From Cryobacterium sp. Y57 (GTDB lineage Bacteria > Actinomycetota > Actinomycetes > Actinomycetales > Microbacteriaceae), in assembly GCF_002929505.1 (NCBI RefSeq), contig NZ_PJJL01000064.1:1918-65917 (forward strand): a DNA stretch of 64,000 bases, given 5' to 3'. Positions 1-8,443 of the stretch are shown one piece after another. Below the pieces are notes generated by a model, which saw only the letters and a list, made by a program, of their open reading frames with translations, searched no databases and was not told where the DNA came from. Numbering within the stretch: position 1 is the first letter of the stretch; the number at the start of each line of letters is the position of its first letter. The position numbers were made by a program, and so were the translations under genes.

Positions 1-2
1 AA

Positions 3-161
3 GGCACCGACTTATCCGTCCATTCGCCCGAGCGGCTACTCGAAGTCGCTACCGAACTCAACAATCGACCCCGCAAAACGCTCGGCGGCAGCACACCCGC
101 TCAAGCCATGCAACGACTATTATCAGAGCCAGAAAAGCCCATCGTTGCGACGACCGGTTGA
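3..161 (+). CDS. IS30-family transposase, C-terminal end (cut by window edge)
   Basis: The reading frame open from base 3 encodes about 52 residues ending in a TGA at 159-161. It contains ELNNRPRKTLGGSTPAQAM, the typical C-terminal block of IS30-family DDE transposases (usually LNxRPRKxLGxxTPAE). The catalytic core lies upstream of the window. The stretch around 143-167 (GTTGCGACGACCGGTTGAAT) resembles, as a reverse complement, the IS30-like left end seen near 17750, so it is probably the right terminal repeat of the element. Whether the element is intact cannot be judged from this window. Confidence 0.8.
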   Translation, partial: GTDLSVHSPERLLEVATELNNRPRKTLGGSTPAQAMQRLLSEPEKPIVATTG

Positions 162-304
162 ATCCGCCGTTCCCCTTGCGGACTGCCCTCCAGGACCATT
201 GGGTGACGGCGCTCACCGGCCGTGAACCGGACTAGGCCCCCTGAATCTGCGACCGCACGAAAGCCCATCCATCCCGGCCGAGCCCTTGAATCTGACGCGA
301 GCAT

Positions 305-721
305 TCAAAGAGCGGCGTGCTGCGTCCGTTCGAGTTCAGACGGGGAGTCATGGATCGCCTGAGGCTTGACTGTGGCTGCTCGCCGCCTGCTTGCTCGAAA
401 AGCGACGAGACACAGCAGCGCTGCGCCGTGGGCCGTGGGCCCCCACCAATAGATGTTCATGACGAATCCGGACCCGAACTGCATTCCGATGCCGACAATG
501 CCCAGCGTTGCGGCCAGGGCCGCGCTGACGCTCACTAATATTGCCCATGCGGTCCGACTGCCGCGCCACACGCCGAACAAGATCACTGCATGGGGGATCA
601 GCCAGAGGAGAGACCATAGGGCGTCCTCGTCGCCAAAGTATCCAACGACTGTCAGCAGAACCGCAATCGCAAACCATGTTGTTGCGCCTACGCGCGTGAT
701 GCTTTCCCACAGGCCCACCAT
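305..721 (-). CDS. small integral membrane protein, unknown function
   Basis: This 138-residue protein has four hydrophobic stretches (about residues 13-30, 36-52, 58-80 and 85-107) and a basic, hydrophilic C-terminal tail of about 30 residues. The spacing suggests a four-helix inner-membrane protein. No catalytic motif was recognised. It sits between an IS30 end and a PadR operon that runs in the opposite direction, and a short palindromic repeat lies just upstream of its start. The reading frame is preferred over the overlapping plus-strand frames because hydrophobic residues are regularly clustered and the start ATG is clean. Function unknown. Confidence 0.65.
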   Translation of the reverse strand: MVGLWESITRVGATTWFAIAVLLTVVGYFGDEDALWSLLWLIPHAVILFGVWRGSRTAWAILVSVSAALAATLGIVGIGMQFGSGFVMNIYWWGPTAHGAALLCLVAFRASRRRAATVKPQAIHDSPSELERTQHAAL

Positions 722-744
722 GCACCCACCCTATCGCCGGACGT

Positions 745-766
745 CCGTAGAGGGTTCCCCCTACGG
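745..766. repeat. short palindromic repeat, copy 1
   Basis: CCGTAGAGGG-TT-CCCCCTACGG forms a ten-base-pair stem with one mismatch and a two-base turn. Near-identical hairpins occur at 4365-4386 and 8421-8443, always between genes. It may be a small dispersed repeat or a bidirectional terminator without a T tract. Confidence 0.6.
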
Positions 767-853
767 AACCATTAGGAGGCCGCGGTCTTCGCCCGACCGC
801 TCCGCCGTCCGCGGCCTAACCAAACCTAATAAGTAGTTGTCAGCAAGATGGCT

Positions 854-888
854 AACCGCCACTATTCACTGTGTGTATAGTGGCGGTT
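854..888. promoter_or_regulatory. probable PadR operator over a leaderless promoter
   Basis: AACCGCCACTAT (854-865) and ATAGTGGCGGTT (877-888) are a perfect 12-bp inverted repeat with an 11-bp spacer. A TATAGT hexamer (876-881) lies in the right arm, seven bases before an in-frame GTG at 889. This spacing fits a -10 box of a leaderless mRNA. A regulator bound here would block polymerase, which suggests autorepression by the adjacent PadR protein. The binding itself is inference. Confidence 0.7.
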
Positions 889-1416
889 GTGGACAACTCT
901 CTCACCCTGCTCGGGCTGCTCAGTGTCGAGCCCAGCTATGGTTACGATCTCAAGCACACCTACGATCGTTTCTTTGGAGTGCGGAAACCCCTCGCGTTCG
1001 GTCAGGTCTATGCGAGCCTGGCACGCATGACCCGTGACGGGCAGATTCTTTCGCTAGCTGACGAGGCTGGTGGGGGCCCTGATCGTAAGAAGTACGAGGT
1101 CACCGAAGTCGGCCGAACCCGCGTCTCGCAGTGGATGTTCACGCCCGATATTCCCTCGGAAACTTTGCAGAGCAACCTTTTCGCCAAGACCATTATTGCC
1201 CTACTCGTCGACGACAACGCAGACCGGCTGCTCGACGTGCAACGCACGGAGCATCTCGCCCGTATGCGGGAACTCACCCGTGAAAAGCAGGGAGCAGACC
1301 TGATGCGCGTGCTGCTGTGTGACCACGCGCTCTTCCATATCGAGGCCGACCTGCGCTGGATCGACCTGACCGGCGCCCGACTGACCCAACTGCGAAACGA
1401 GATCAAACTGCCATGA
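889..1416 (+). CDS. PadR-family transcriptional regulator
   Basis: The 175-residue protein opens with MDNSLTLLGLLSVEPSYGYD, the winged-helix N-terminus typical of PadR regulators. It continues through the YASLARMTRDGQ recognition region and a wing (GPDRKKYEVTEVGRTRV), and ends in a helical dimerisation domain of the PadR C-terminal type. An earlier in-frame GTG at 871 exists, but it lies inside the inverted repeat, so GTG 889 is preferred. The gene overlaps the following ABC ATPase by ATGA, so the three genes 889-4312 form one translationally coupled operon. PadR proteins commonly sense small toxic compounds and repress their own efflux genes. The ligand here is unknown. Confidence 0.85.
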   Translation: MDNSLTLLGLLSVEPSYGYDLKHTYDRFFGVRKPLAFGQVYASLARMTRDGQILSLADEAGGGPDRKKYEVTEVGRTRVSQWMFTPDIPSETLQSNLFAKTIIALLVDDNADRLLDVQRTEHLARMRELTREKQGADLMRVLLCDHALFHIEADLRWIDLTGARLTQLRNEIKLP

Positions 1417-2096
1417 CCGCCCTCATCCAGGCTCGTGGCCTGCGCAAGTCTTTCGGTACAACGGATGCCCTCCGCGGCATTGACCTAGACATCCAGCGCG
1501 GCGAGGTCGTCGCGGTGATGGGGCCTTCGGGCTCCGGCAAGTCGAGCCTGCTGCACTGCCTGGCCGGTGTGCTACTGCCCGACAGCGGCACGGTATCCGT
1601 TGGTGGCACCGTCATCACTGCCCTGAGCGAAGCACGCCGATCGGCCCTGCGCCTGAAGGAGTTCGGCTTCGTTTTTCAATTCGGTCAGCTGCTGCCCGAC
1701 CTGACAGCAATCGACAACGTCACCATTCCGCTGTTACTCGGAGGCATGAAACGCAGGCAGGCGTTGACGGCCGCGCGTGGATGGCTCGACCGCCTCGGCC
1801 TTGAGGTCGCCGCCGATCAGTTGCCCGGCGAACTCTCCGGCGGCGAAGCCCAGCGCGTCGCTATCGCCCGCGCTCTGGTCACGCAACCGTCGGTGCTCTT
1901 TGCGGATGAGCCCACCGGGTCCTTGGATTCCCTCGCTGCCGAGAACGTGTTGACAGCGATGCTCGAGCTTGTCCGCAAGGCGGGAACCACGCTCGTGATG
2001 ATCACCCACGACCCGCGCACGGCAGCCTACGCCGACCGCGAGATCATCGTGCGGGATGGTCAGCTGGCGGCAACTGACCGGGTCGGCATCAAATGA
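1413..2096 (+). CDS. ABC transporter ATP-binding protein (MacB/LolD type)
   Basis: This 227-residue nucleotide-binding subunit has Walker A GPSGSGKS (residues 37-44), a Q-loop glutamine (about 89), the signature LSGGE (141-145), Walker B VLFADE (161-166) and an H-loop ITHD. The combination with FADEPTGSLD is characteristic of the MacB/LolD/FtsE-like branch that pairs with FtsX-type permeases. It overlaps PadR upstream and the permease downstream, each by four bases. It should dimerise at the cytoplasmic face of the membrane and drive the permease encoded next. The substrate cannot be read from sequence. Export of an antimicrobial or lipid-like compound is usual for this branch. Confidence 0.9.
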   Translation: MTALIQARGLRKSFGTTDALRGIDLDIQRGEVVAVMGPSGSGKSSLLHCLAGVLLPDSGTVSVGGTVITALSEARRSALRLKEFGFVFQFGQLLPDLTAIDNVTIPLLLGGMKRRQALTAARGWLDRLGLEVAADQLPGELSGGEAQRVAIARALVTQPSVLFADEPTGSLDSLAAENVLTAMLELVRKAGTTLVMITHDPRTAAYADREIIVRDGQLAATDRVGIK

Positions 2097-4312
2097 ATCC
2101 GAGTGTGGTGCGTCTGGCTGTGATCGGCAGCCGTGCATCCTGGGGGCGGCTGCTGGGTATCACCGCCGGAGTCGCCGTGGGAGTGACTCTGGCGCTCCTA
2201 CTTGGGGGCGCATATCAGGGCTTGGGTGCCCGGGACGAGCGGTCCAGTTGGATGTATGCCTCCGGGGAGTACGTGGTCGGCGCCGACACAGGCCCGGGCA
2301 CGGTGACCACTGATATGGCGTCGCTGGGCGACGACCGAGTGGCGCTGGCCCACACGACCGACCGGCACCAGGGGGATCGGATCGTGCGTCTGGATCTCGC
2401 CGCCCCGACAACGTCGAGCGTCACGATTCCGGGCATCACCGACCTGCCGCAGCCAGGTGAGTACTACGCGTCGCCCGCGCTCATCGACCGCATTGCGCAG
2501 GTTCCGCCCGACGAGCTCGGCGACCGCTTCGGCACACTCACTGGAACCATTTCCGACTCTGCCCTCGCGAGTCCTGATTCGCTCGTTGTCGTTGTCGGCG
2601 CCAGGACGAGCGCCCTAATCGAGCGCCCGGCAGCGCAGATCGTGACCAGTTTCACAGACGTGCCACACCGTGCGGGCACGAACTACCAGACCGTGGCGAT
2701 CGTGGGTGCCATCGCAGTGCTGTTCCCGGTGCTGTTGCTCGTGAGCATCGTGACCGGGCTCGGCGCCGTAGCTCGGCGGGAGCGTTTCGCCACACTACGT
2801 CTGATCGGCGCCACCCCGCGCACCGTTGCCGCCATCGCCGCGGTTGAAACAGCGGCCACAAGTCTCATCGGGGCACTGATCGGCGTACTGCTTGCCGCGC
2901 TGCTCGGCCCGGTCGCCGCGCTCGTCTCCGTCGACGACGGAGCGTTCTTCCCTTCAGACCTCGCCGTGACGCCGCTTACCACGGCCACGATAGTGGCGGT
3001 CGCCGTCGCGGCATCCGCAATTACGGCAGGCGGACGCATCCGTCGCGCGGGCATCGGACCGCTTGGACAAACGAAACAGCAGGCAGAAAAGACCCCCTCG
3101 CTGCTTCGCTTAGTGCCGCTTGCAGGCGGGCTGGGAATACTCATCGCCACGACCGTGGCGGTGCTCGCCGGACTGCCCGTTCCGCGCGTCGGAACGCTGG
3201 TTGTCATCGGCTTCACCATCACCACCGTCGGTCTGCTCGTGGCAGGCCCCTACCTCACCCTGCTCGCGGGCGGCATCATGGCTCGGCGCAGCAAGACAGC
3301 GGCTGGAGTCATCGCGGGCAACCGCATCCGTCGCACGCCCGTGGACACCTTTCGCTCCGTTAGTGGCCTCGTCGTTGCCGTGTTCATGGTCAGCGTCTTC
3401 GCGGGTGCCGCGACAACCGCCAACCAGAGCGTAGCCCCCGACGATGGGCCGGGACTGCTTCCGGTCAGTACCCTCATTCAGCATCTGGATTCAACGCCCG
3501 CCGCGACCGATCCCGCTCGCACCGAAGCGGCTCGCGCGCGCATTGCCGCGATCTCGGGAGTCACCCAAGTGACCACAATTTTCACGATTGATTCCGGTGA
3601 GGGACCCGACGCCAACCGGCTCCTGATTTCGGCGGATGCCGCGAACGACCTCAGTCTCGGGATTGTTCCTTCCGCTCCTGTCGTCTCCATCAACAGCGAC
3701 GCCCTGAGAGGAACTCCCGCCGTCTTCACTCCCGCGGAAGCGACCGACGTGGCCGAGCTGACTCCGCGCATCCTGCTCATCGGCACCAATGGATCACCGG
3801 CCGCGATCGAACGCGCGAGAACCGCGCTGCAGGCGGGCACGATCGCCGGTACCGGCTGGATGCCCGCAGGCACCCGAACGGATCTCGCCGACGATCGGTT
3901 GCAATCCATGGCCGCGAGTTTCGCGAACCTCGCCTACTTGGGTATCGGCGTTGCCACGCTCATCGCAGGACTCTCACTCGCCATCGCCACCATATCGGCC
4001 ATGATCGACCGTCGCCGAATGCTCGCCCTGCTGCGGCTGCTCGGGATGAACCTCGCCGGTCTCCGCCGCATCATCACACTCGAAGCGGCAGCCCCGCTCC
4101 TGTCCGTGATGGCAATATCGATCGGACTCGGCTTTCTGGTGGCCGACCTCATACTCGTGGGGCTCACCAACGGTGGCCGATCGGTCGGCTGGCCCGATGC
4201 CCGCTACATCGGAGCGCTACTTGCCAGCGCATTGCTTGCCCTCGCCGCGGTCGCTGTTGCCGTCAGCCGATTGGGGAAGAACACCGACTTGGCCGCGATC
4301 CGCTACGAATAG
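2093..4312 (+). CDS. FtsX-like ABC transporter permease
   Basis: This 739-residue permease has an N-terminal membrane helix (about 15-35) followed by a roughly 180-residue extracellular domain. A first FtsX-type core follows (three helices between about 200 and 310, with RRERFATLRLIGATPRTV as the cytoplasmic linker). Next comes a middle bundle (about 340-450), a second extracellular domain, and a C-terminal FtsX core (about 610-735, with RRMLALLRLLGMNLAGLRR). The duplicated FtsX cores in one chain match the Actinobacteria long permease type, so one chain probably replaces two. It is translationally coupled to the ATPase and presumably controlled by the PadR protein of the same operon. Confidence 0.87.
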   Translation: MNPSVVRLAVIGSRASWGRLLGITAGVAVGVTLALLLGGAYQGLGARDERSSWMYASGEYVVGADTGPGTVTTDMASLGDDRVALAHTTDRHQGDRIVRLDLAAPTTSSVTIPGITDLPQPGEYYASPALIDRIAQVPPDELGDRFGTLTGTISDSALASPDSLVVVVGARTSALIERPAAQIVTSFTDVPHRAGTNYQTVAIVGAIAVLFPVLLLVSIVTGLGAVARRERFATLRLIGATPRTVAAIAAVETAATSLIGALIGVLLAALLGPVAALVSVDDGAFFPSDLAVTPLTTATIVAVAVAASAITAGGRIRRAGIGPLGQTKQQAEKTPSLLRLVPLAGGLGILIATTVAVLAGLPVPRVGTLVVIGFTITTVGLLVAGPYLTLLAGGIMARRSKTAAGVIAGNRIRRTPVDTFRSVSGLVVAVFMVSVFAGAATTANQSVAPDDGPGLLPVSTLIQHLDSTPAATDPARTEAARARIAAISGVTQVTTIFTIDSGEGPDANRLLISADAANDLSLGIVPSAPVVSINSDALRGTPAVFTPAEATDVAELTPRILLIGTNGSPAAIERARTALQAGTIAGTGWMPAGTRTDLADDRLQSMAASFANLAYLGIGVATLIAGLSLAIATISAMIDRRRMLALLRLLGMNLAGLRRIITLEAAAPLLSVMAISIGLGFLVADLILVGLTNGGRSVGWPDARYIGALLASALLALAAVAVAVSRLGKNTDLAAIRYE

Positions 4313-4364
4313 GCGACTCGCAACGGCATCACGAAAGAGGATTTCGCCGCAACACAACGTCGTC

Positions 4365-4386
4365 CCGTAGAGGGTTCCGCTTACGG
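4365..4386. repeat. short palindromic repeat, copy 2
   Basis: CCGTAGAGGG-TT-CCGCTTACGG, nearly identical to the copy at 745-766. It lies between the convergent permease and nitroreductase genes and includes the nitroreductase stop codon (TTA on this strand), so it may act as a shared bidirectional terminator. Confidence 0.6.
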
Positions 4387-4905
4387 GCGGTGGAGGGAAA
4401 GTAATTCTGCGGCGGGTAGACGTCCAGAAGCGATCGCGCGCACTCCCGCCATTGGAGTTCCCGGATAACCGATCGAAATGGCGTGGTGCGGTAGCCATCC
4501 AGTTTCTACCTGAAGCAAGTGAGCTGCCTGCTCCACGTTGTCCGCCGGATAAATTGTCGATAAGCAACTTCCGAGCCCCAAGGCAGTCGCGGCCAGAATG
4601 ACCGTCTGGCTGACCTTTCCGAGATCGAATTGGGTGTCCTGGAAGCCGTTGTCGGCGGAGAGAAGGACGAGGGCGCACGGCGCGGACGCGATGTGTTGCG
4701 CGTAGGCCCCGAGTGCACTGAGCCTTTCAAGGTGTGCTTTGTCACGCACTGCGATGAAACGCCACGGCTGCCGGTTGCGAGCCGAACCAGTCCACCGCGC
4801 AGTGTCAACAATCTGCTCCAGCATCTCGGTGGACACCGCGCGATCGGTAAACGACCGAACGGCCGGGCGTGCGGTGAGGGTTCGAATCAATTCCAGTGCT
4901 TCCAT
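4381..4905 (-). CDS. nitroreductase-family flavoprotein
   Basis: This 174-residue protein starts MEALELIRTLTARPAVRSFT and continues with TARWTGSARNRQPWRFIAV, the FMN-contacting R-S-x(n)-N-x-Q-P-W block of nitroreductases. The later stretch QTVILAATALGLGSCL matches the second conserved region that packs on the flavin. It is a short, single-domain member. Such enzymes reduce nitro groups, quinones or flavins with NAD(P)H in the cytoplasm. The substrate is not predictable. It is convergent with the PadR operon and stands alone. Confidence 0.85.
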   Translation of the reverse strand: MEALELIRTLTARPAVRSFTDRAVSTEMLEQIVDTARWTGSARNRQPWRFIAVRDKAHLERLSALGAYAQHIASAPCALVLLSADNGFQDTQFDLGKVSQTVILAATALGLGSCLSTIYPADNVEQAAHLLQVETGWLPHHAISIGYPGTPMAGVRAIASGRLPAAELLSLHRP

Positions 4906-5281
4906 CTACTCAGCTTCCCATTCCGGCAGGATGAACGCTGCGCACCACTAGGCGATGGTAATCGTCAATAAGTCCTGCGCTCAGCGGGCCCGCTCAGGGT
5001 TCCCCAAGCGAGTCTGCCGGGGTGTCTAGAGCGTCCGCGTTCGTGTCGCGGGAATCTGCTCCTGTTGACGCCGCGAAGTGCGGGCAAAATCTTGTGCCAC
5101 TCGGGCCGGATTTAGCTGGACAGCCCATTGCGCTCCGCAGATCGGCAGATAGTGCAGGACGACGACGCGAACAACCCGGGTTTCGTCGTGCGCGGAATCT
5201 TGGTCGTACTACAGGACCTGCATAGTGGGGTCCCAGGCGTGCGGTGTTCATCCTGCAATGTAGAGGGGCGATACGCTCAAC
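4906..5281. other. intergenic stretch, no gene recognised
   Basis: About 375 bases between the nitroreductase start and a lipoprotein gene. The overlapping open frames here have no recognisable composition or motif and are treated as chance. Promoters of the two divergent flanking genes should lie here, but no clear -35/-10 pair was picked out. Confidence 0.5.
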
Positions 5282-5743
5282 ATGATGAGATCGCCAGCCC
5301 AGACTTATGCCGCCGCTGTCCTTGTCATGATTCTGGGCACAGGTCTCTCCGGATGCGTGACTCCATCTCAACCCGAGACGAGCACAGAAACCCCATTGGC
5401 AAGCTGCGACGAAATCATGCCGGGACGGGTGCTTCAGGATATTGTTGGGAGTTCCGCGGCCGAGGTTGTGCAACTTCACGAAAGTGAGGCTGATGCTGTC
5501 GACCCTCTGGTCGACAGCATGGTCAACGATGGCATAGCCTGTGGCGGCATTATTGACGATGTCGCGTTCCTCGATGGATCCGTGCTCATTGGCCAGCTTG
5601 CCATGGATGAAGATCAATGGACGGTGACTCAGTCTGAGTTCGCTGCCAACGGTCACGAGGTGGTCGATGAAATCGTAGAAGGCTGGGTGTTCGTGTCTAA
5701 GCCCGGTGGTGATCCGACAATTGGCAGTGGTTTTGTTTGGTGA
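5282..5743 (+). CDS. putative lipoprotein, unknown function
   Basis: The 153-residue product has a short basic start, a hydrophobic core (residues 9-21) and a lipobox LSGC with the lipidated cysteine at about residue 25. A Thr/Ser/Glu-rich spacer and an acidic, soluble domain follow, with Cys41 and Cys79 as a possible disulfide. It should be anchored on the outer face of the membrane. The start is either the ATG at 5282 or the adjacent one at 5285. No domain family was recognised. It belongs to a run of three unrelated lipoproteins between 5.2 and 7.9 kb. Confidence 0.7.
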   Translation: MMRSPAQTYAAAVLVMILGTGLSGCVTPSQPETSTETPLASCDEIMPGRVLQDIVGSSAAEVVQLHESEADAVDPLVDSMVNDGIACGGIIDDVAFLDGSVLIGQLAMDEDQWTVTQSEFAANGHEVVDEIVEGWVFVSKPGGDPTIGSGFVW

Positions 5744-6011
5744 GTCGGGGTGCTCTACTACGTGCTGAATCCTTTTGTGCTCGGGCTGCTGCCACCCTTC
5801 GCTTCGGAATTCAACGAGGGTGCGCCACTGGCATGAACTCCTGAGCGAGGACGGACAGCGGTCCCTGCGAAAGCCAAGGTTCAACGCAAGACACGGCAGT
5901 GGCACAGCGCAAGGTTCGCGGGCAGGAGCTGAAGGCCCGCTGTTCTTCAGCTCTCGCGCCTTTTGGGTCCGCACCACTTGCTGTGCGTTCGTCCAAGAGG
6001 TCGTCGAAGTA

Positions 6012-6707
6012 CTACGACTGAGAGAAAAGGTACGCGGGTGCGATGATATGGGTGACGGTGCTGGAATCGGACACAGCGTTGGCAATGGCACCATAGACCA
6101 TTTCTATCCCGGCATCGTCAATGATCCCTGGGAACGATGTGGGGAGGTCTACCGCAACGGAGCGTGTTCCGAAAGCGTCATCGGTATGGACGAGGTTCGT
6201 GGGCTCATTTTTAGCGGCGACGTCAAAGTCATCCCCGACGCGAGTCAGGTCGACCGCCGTGATGGCCACATCGGAGTCTGTGCTCGCTGAGGTCGCCTGC
6301 ACGCTGAATGCGGGCTGATACAAGCGCGGTTCGCCGGTGAGCAACACCTCGTCGCGGTACCGATTGACGACGATGTCGAACCCACCCCAAGAAGTTCCGT
6401 CCACTTCTGGGTTGTGGTTAGTGCTGTCCTGATGGCGCACCTCGGTCGGTTCCCCAAGGATTTCGACAGCGGCAGCAACCGCGTCGTCGCCGTCTTCGGA
6501 ATACTTCAGCGAGACGAGTACATCTCCACCCGCATCGACAATGTCCGTGCTCTCAGCACCAATGATGATGTCCGCGGGTGCGGAAGCCGATGACGATTCA
6601 GAGGGTACTGGCTCAGTAGGGTCGAGTTCCGCGGGCGATACGGTCGTACAAGCTGAGAGCATCAAGCCCAAGACGACCGTGGAAATTAATCCGAATGTCT
6701 TACGAAT
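6012..6707 (-). CDS. putative lipoprotein with a probable ATT start
   Basis: The frame gives an ideal lipoprotein signal, RKTFGLISTVVLGLMLSAC, with the lipobox cysteine at residue 20 if translation begins at an ATT codon (6707 on the complement). A GGGGG Shine-Dalgarno-like run lies five bases upstream of that ATT. No ATG, GTG or TTG occurs in frame close to the signal. The nearest ATG, at 6920, would add about 70 residues of arginine- and cysteine-containing sequence that would bury the signal peptide. The mature part (about 211 residues) is acidic with a Ser/Pro/Glu linker after the cysteine. Function unknown. Confidence 0.65.
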   Translation of the reverse strand: MRKTFGLISTVVLGLMLSACTTVSPAELDPTEPVPSESSSASAPADIIIGAESTDIVDAGGDVLVSLKYSEDGDDAVAAAVEILGEPTEVRHQDSTNHNPEVDGTSWGGFDIVVNRYRDEVLLTGEPRLYQPAFSVQATSASTDSDVAITAVDLTRVGDDFDVAAKNEPTNLVHTDDAFGTRSVAVDLPTSFPGIIDDAGIEMVYGAIANAVSDSSTVTHIIAPAYLFSQS

Positions 6708-7276
6708 GTGAGCCCCCAGAGAAGAATGCTGACATGAACGAACCGTCCACCCAGAAGTCAACGGTATCGCTCCGAGCAACCGAACGCAGAAACAGCTCCC
6801 GGGGTGGGCGCGTGAGGTCGTCGCTGATAAGCAAGTTCCCTCAGGAACGCTGGTGCAGCGTGCAATGATCAGCCGTCCGCCCGGAGGCCCAGCAGAATCT
6901 GCGCGTTCCGCACCGAGCAACGTCCTCCTCGTCCGCGGCGACCTCGGCCGGCGTTAGCAATCGGTCCGTTCGCAGAACGACGATTGCTATGAATAGCGAC
7001 ACGGCGACGCGCTATTTCGCGGATTCGTCGCGAGACCAATCTTTCTGCAGATGACGAGCGCGCCGACGCACTCCATCGAGGTCTAAAAGATCGAGCGTCC
7101 CGTAAGACGTTCGTGATGGGGCGTGCAGACTCCCCGTATCCCCCCTGTGCGCGCTCTTCTGTTGTTCGTCGTCGGCGCATGCCCCGGCCGGGTAGGCCGG
7201 ACCGTAGACTCACACTGTACGAGCTGGCGATTGGCAGAGTGGCCAAGCACAGCCGTGACCGAAGGAGGGGGTGCTC
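6708..7276. other. intergenic stretch between divergent lipoprotein genes
   Basis: About 570 bases upstream of two divergent lipoprotein genes. Open frames in it are arginine/serine-rich shadows. The segment near 7231-7246 (GGCAGAGTGGCCAAG) looks like part of a serine tRNA D-arm, but no matching acceptor, anticodon or T-arm follows. Confidence 0.5.
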
Positions 7277-7915
7277 TTGCGTCGATCTGGTCGCTTTCCT
7301 AGGGCGTGGACATTAGCCGTGGCTGCATCTATGGCGTCCGTCTGCGTATCTCTCACTGGATGCGCATCGACGACGGGCGCGGATGCGGCGAGCCTGGATT
7401 CGATCGCCGAGCTCGCGAGAGCTGTTGGTATCGCTCCTGAACTCGTGTACACGACTGAGGTGGACGGCTACGATCTCGCACCGCAGTCGGTCGGGCCGGG
7501 TGCTGCAGACGGGATGTCGGCTACCTGGTTCAACAGCAGCACGGGTGCGATGCTGACCATCCGTAGCGATTCCGGGAAACTTACGGAAGCGTCGTGTGCT
7601 GCGACACCCCTTTGGGATGCGCCCGGCGGAGCGGTGACGTGTGCCAATGAGGATGGCGTCTGGCATCGGTCGGCTGGAGGCATCCGCGAGTACGTCGCGG
7701 TGCGAGACGGTGCGCTGATCTGGGTATCCGGAATGAACGACGCGTCGCCAGCGGATCTTCTGACAGCCGCGAAGAAGGTGCACGTGCCATCGGATGCGGA
7801 ACTCGAACTGCTCTTCTCCGACGTTCCCAAGGCTCCGGGCGAACCGGTGGAGCGCGGAGACCTACCTGAGGGTGGCGACGGTGCGCCGATCGATCCGACC
7901 GGGCCGGGTGGTTAG
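7277..7915 (+). CDS. putative lipoprotein, unknown function
   Basis: TTG at 7277 is chosen as start because the strong Shine-Dalgarno AAGGAGG (7262-7268) is eight bases away from it and only two from the in-frame GTG at 7271. The 212-residue product has an arginine-rich N-region, a hydrophobic core and the lipobox LTGC (cysteine about residue 29). The mature domain holds a cysteine pair (SCAATPLWDAPGGAVTC) that could form a disulfide. The C-terminus is rich in Gly, Pro and acidic residues. It is likely exposed at the cell surface. No family was recognised. Confidence 0.75.
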   Translation: MRRSGRFPRAWTLAVAASMASVCVSLTGCASTTGADAASLDSIAELARAVGIAPELVYTTEVDGYDLAPQSVGPGAADGMSATWFNSSTGAMLTIRSDSGKLTEASCAATPLWDAPGGAVTCANEDGVWHRSAGGIREYVAVRDGALIWVSGMNDASPADLLTAAKKVHVPSDAELELLFSDVPKAPGEPVERGDLPEGGDGAPIDPTGPGG

Positions 7916-7968
7916 TTCCACTCCGCCGAATGCGGCCGCTTGCCGGGTCGCTCCTCATATCTCTAGCC

Positions 7969-8236
7969 CTAATCCTCGTGGCCGGCGAGGCGCCGTCTGA
8001 GCTCTAAGTTCTCACCCTGCGCCTTGGCCAGCGCGAGTTGGAGCTGGCTCAGTTCCCTCAGGTAGGCCTCGCGTTCGGATTTCAGCCGGGCCGAAAGACC
8101 GCACGGCAGCGGACGTGCTGGGGCGCTCGTCCGCTCCCGGCTCGGTTACGCGGAGGAGGTGTCTGCTTCGAAGCTGTTCGATACCGGCGTCACCCCTGAT
8201 GACACCCGACCAAACCAGCGCCGCCCTCGGCATCAA
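7969..8236 (-). pseudogene. broken DUF6262-type (TnpC-like) transposon protein
   Basis: On the minus strand one frame reads GIEQLRSRHLLRVTEP and, after a frame change near 8115-8130, a second frame reads LKSEREAYLRELSQLQLALA followed by KAQGENLELRRRL to a TAG at 7969. Together they resemble the C-terminal half of DUF6262 proteins, the small coiled-coil partners of tyrosine recombinases in Tn554-like elements. Family resemblance is judged from memory of the consensus. No accompanying TnpA/TnpB recombinase is present, so this is a decayed remnant and an early sign of the accessory island. Confidence 0.5.
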
Positions 8237-8420
8237 GCGGGACGTTCACCGTACAGTGAACCGCGACAGTCGGCATCGCTTGTCGACGCTCTTCGAAAAG
8301 TACACCGCGGGCGTTATTGTCCTGCTTCTCGAATACTAAGTGACCACATGGGCGCGGAGTGTCAGATGGGAACGGCTTTGGGCCGAGGTGACGTTCGCGT
8401 TCGGTTTCACGTCAGATCGT

Positions 8421-8443
8421 CCGGGTGGGGGTTCCCCCTGCGG
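8421..8443. repeat. short palindromic repeat, copy 3 (diverged)
   Basis: CCGGGTGGGGG-TT-CCCCCTGCGG is a G/C-rich hairpin with the same GGG-TT-CCC core as the copies at 745 and 4365. It lies in non-coding DNA upstream of the lanthipeptide operon. Confidence 0.45.

Noticed and set aside
4994-6094. 366-residue open frame on the minus strand
   Set aside because: It runs antisense across a lipoprotein gene with a clear signal peptide, has an unstructured Arg/Pro/Ser composition and no motif.
7220-7260. Serine-tRNA-like stretch GGCAGAGTGGCCAAG
   Set aside because: Only a D-arm-like segment is present. No acceptor, anticodon arm or T-arm can be fitted around it.
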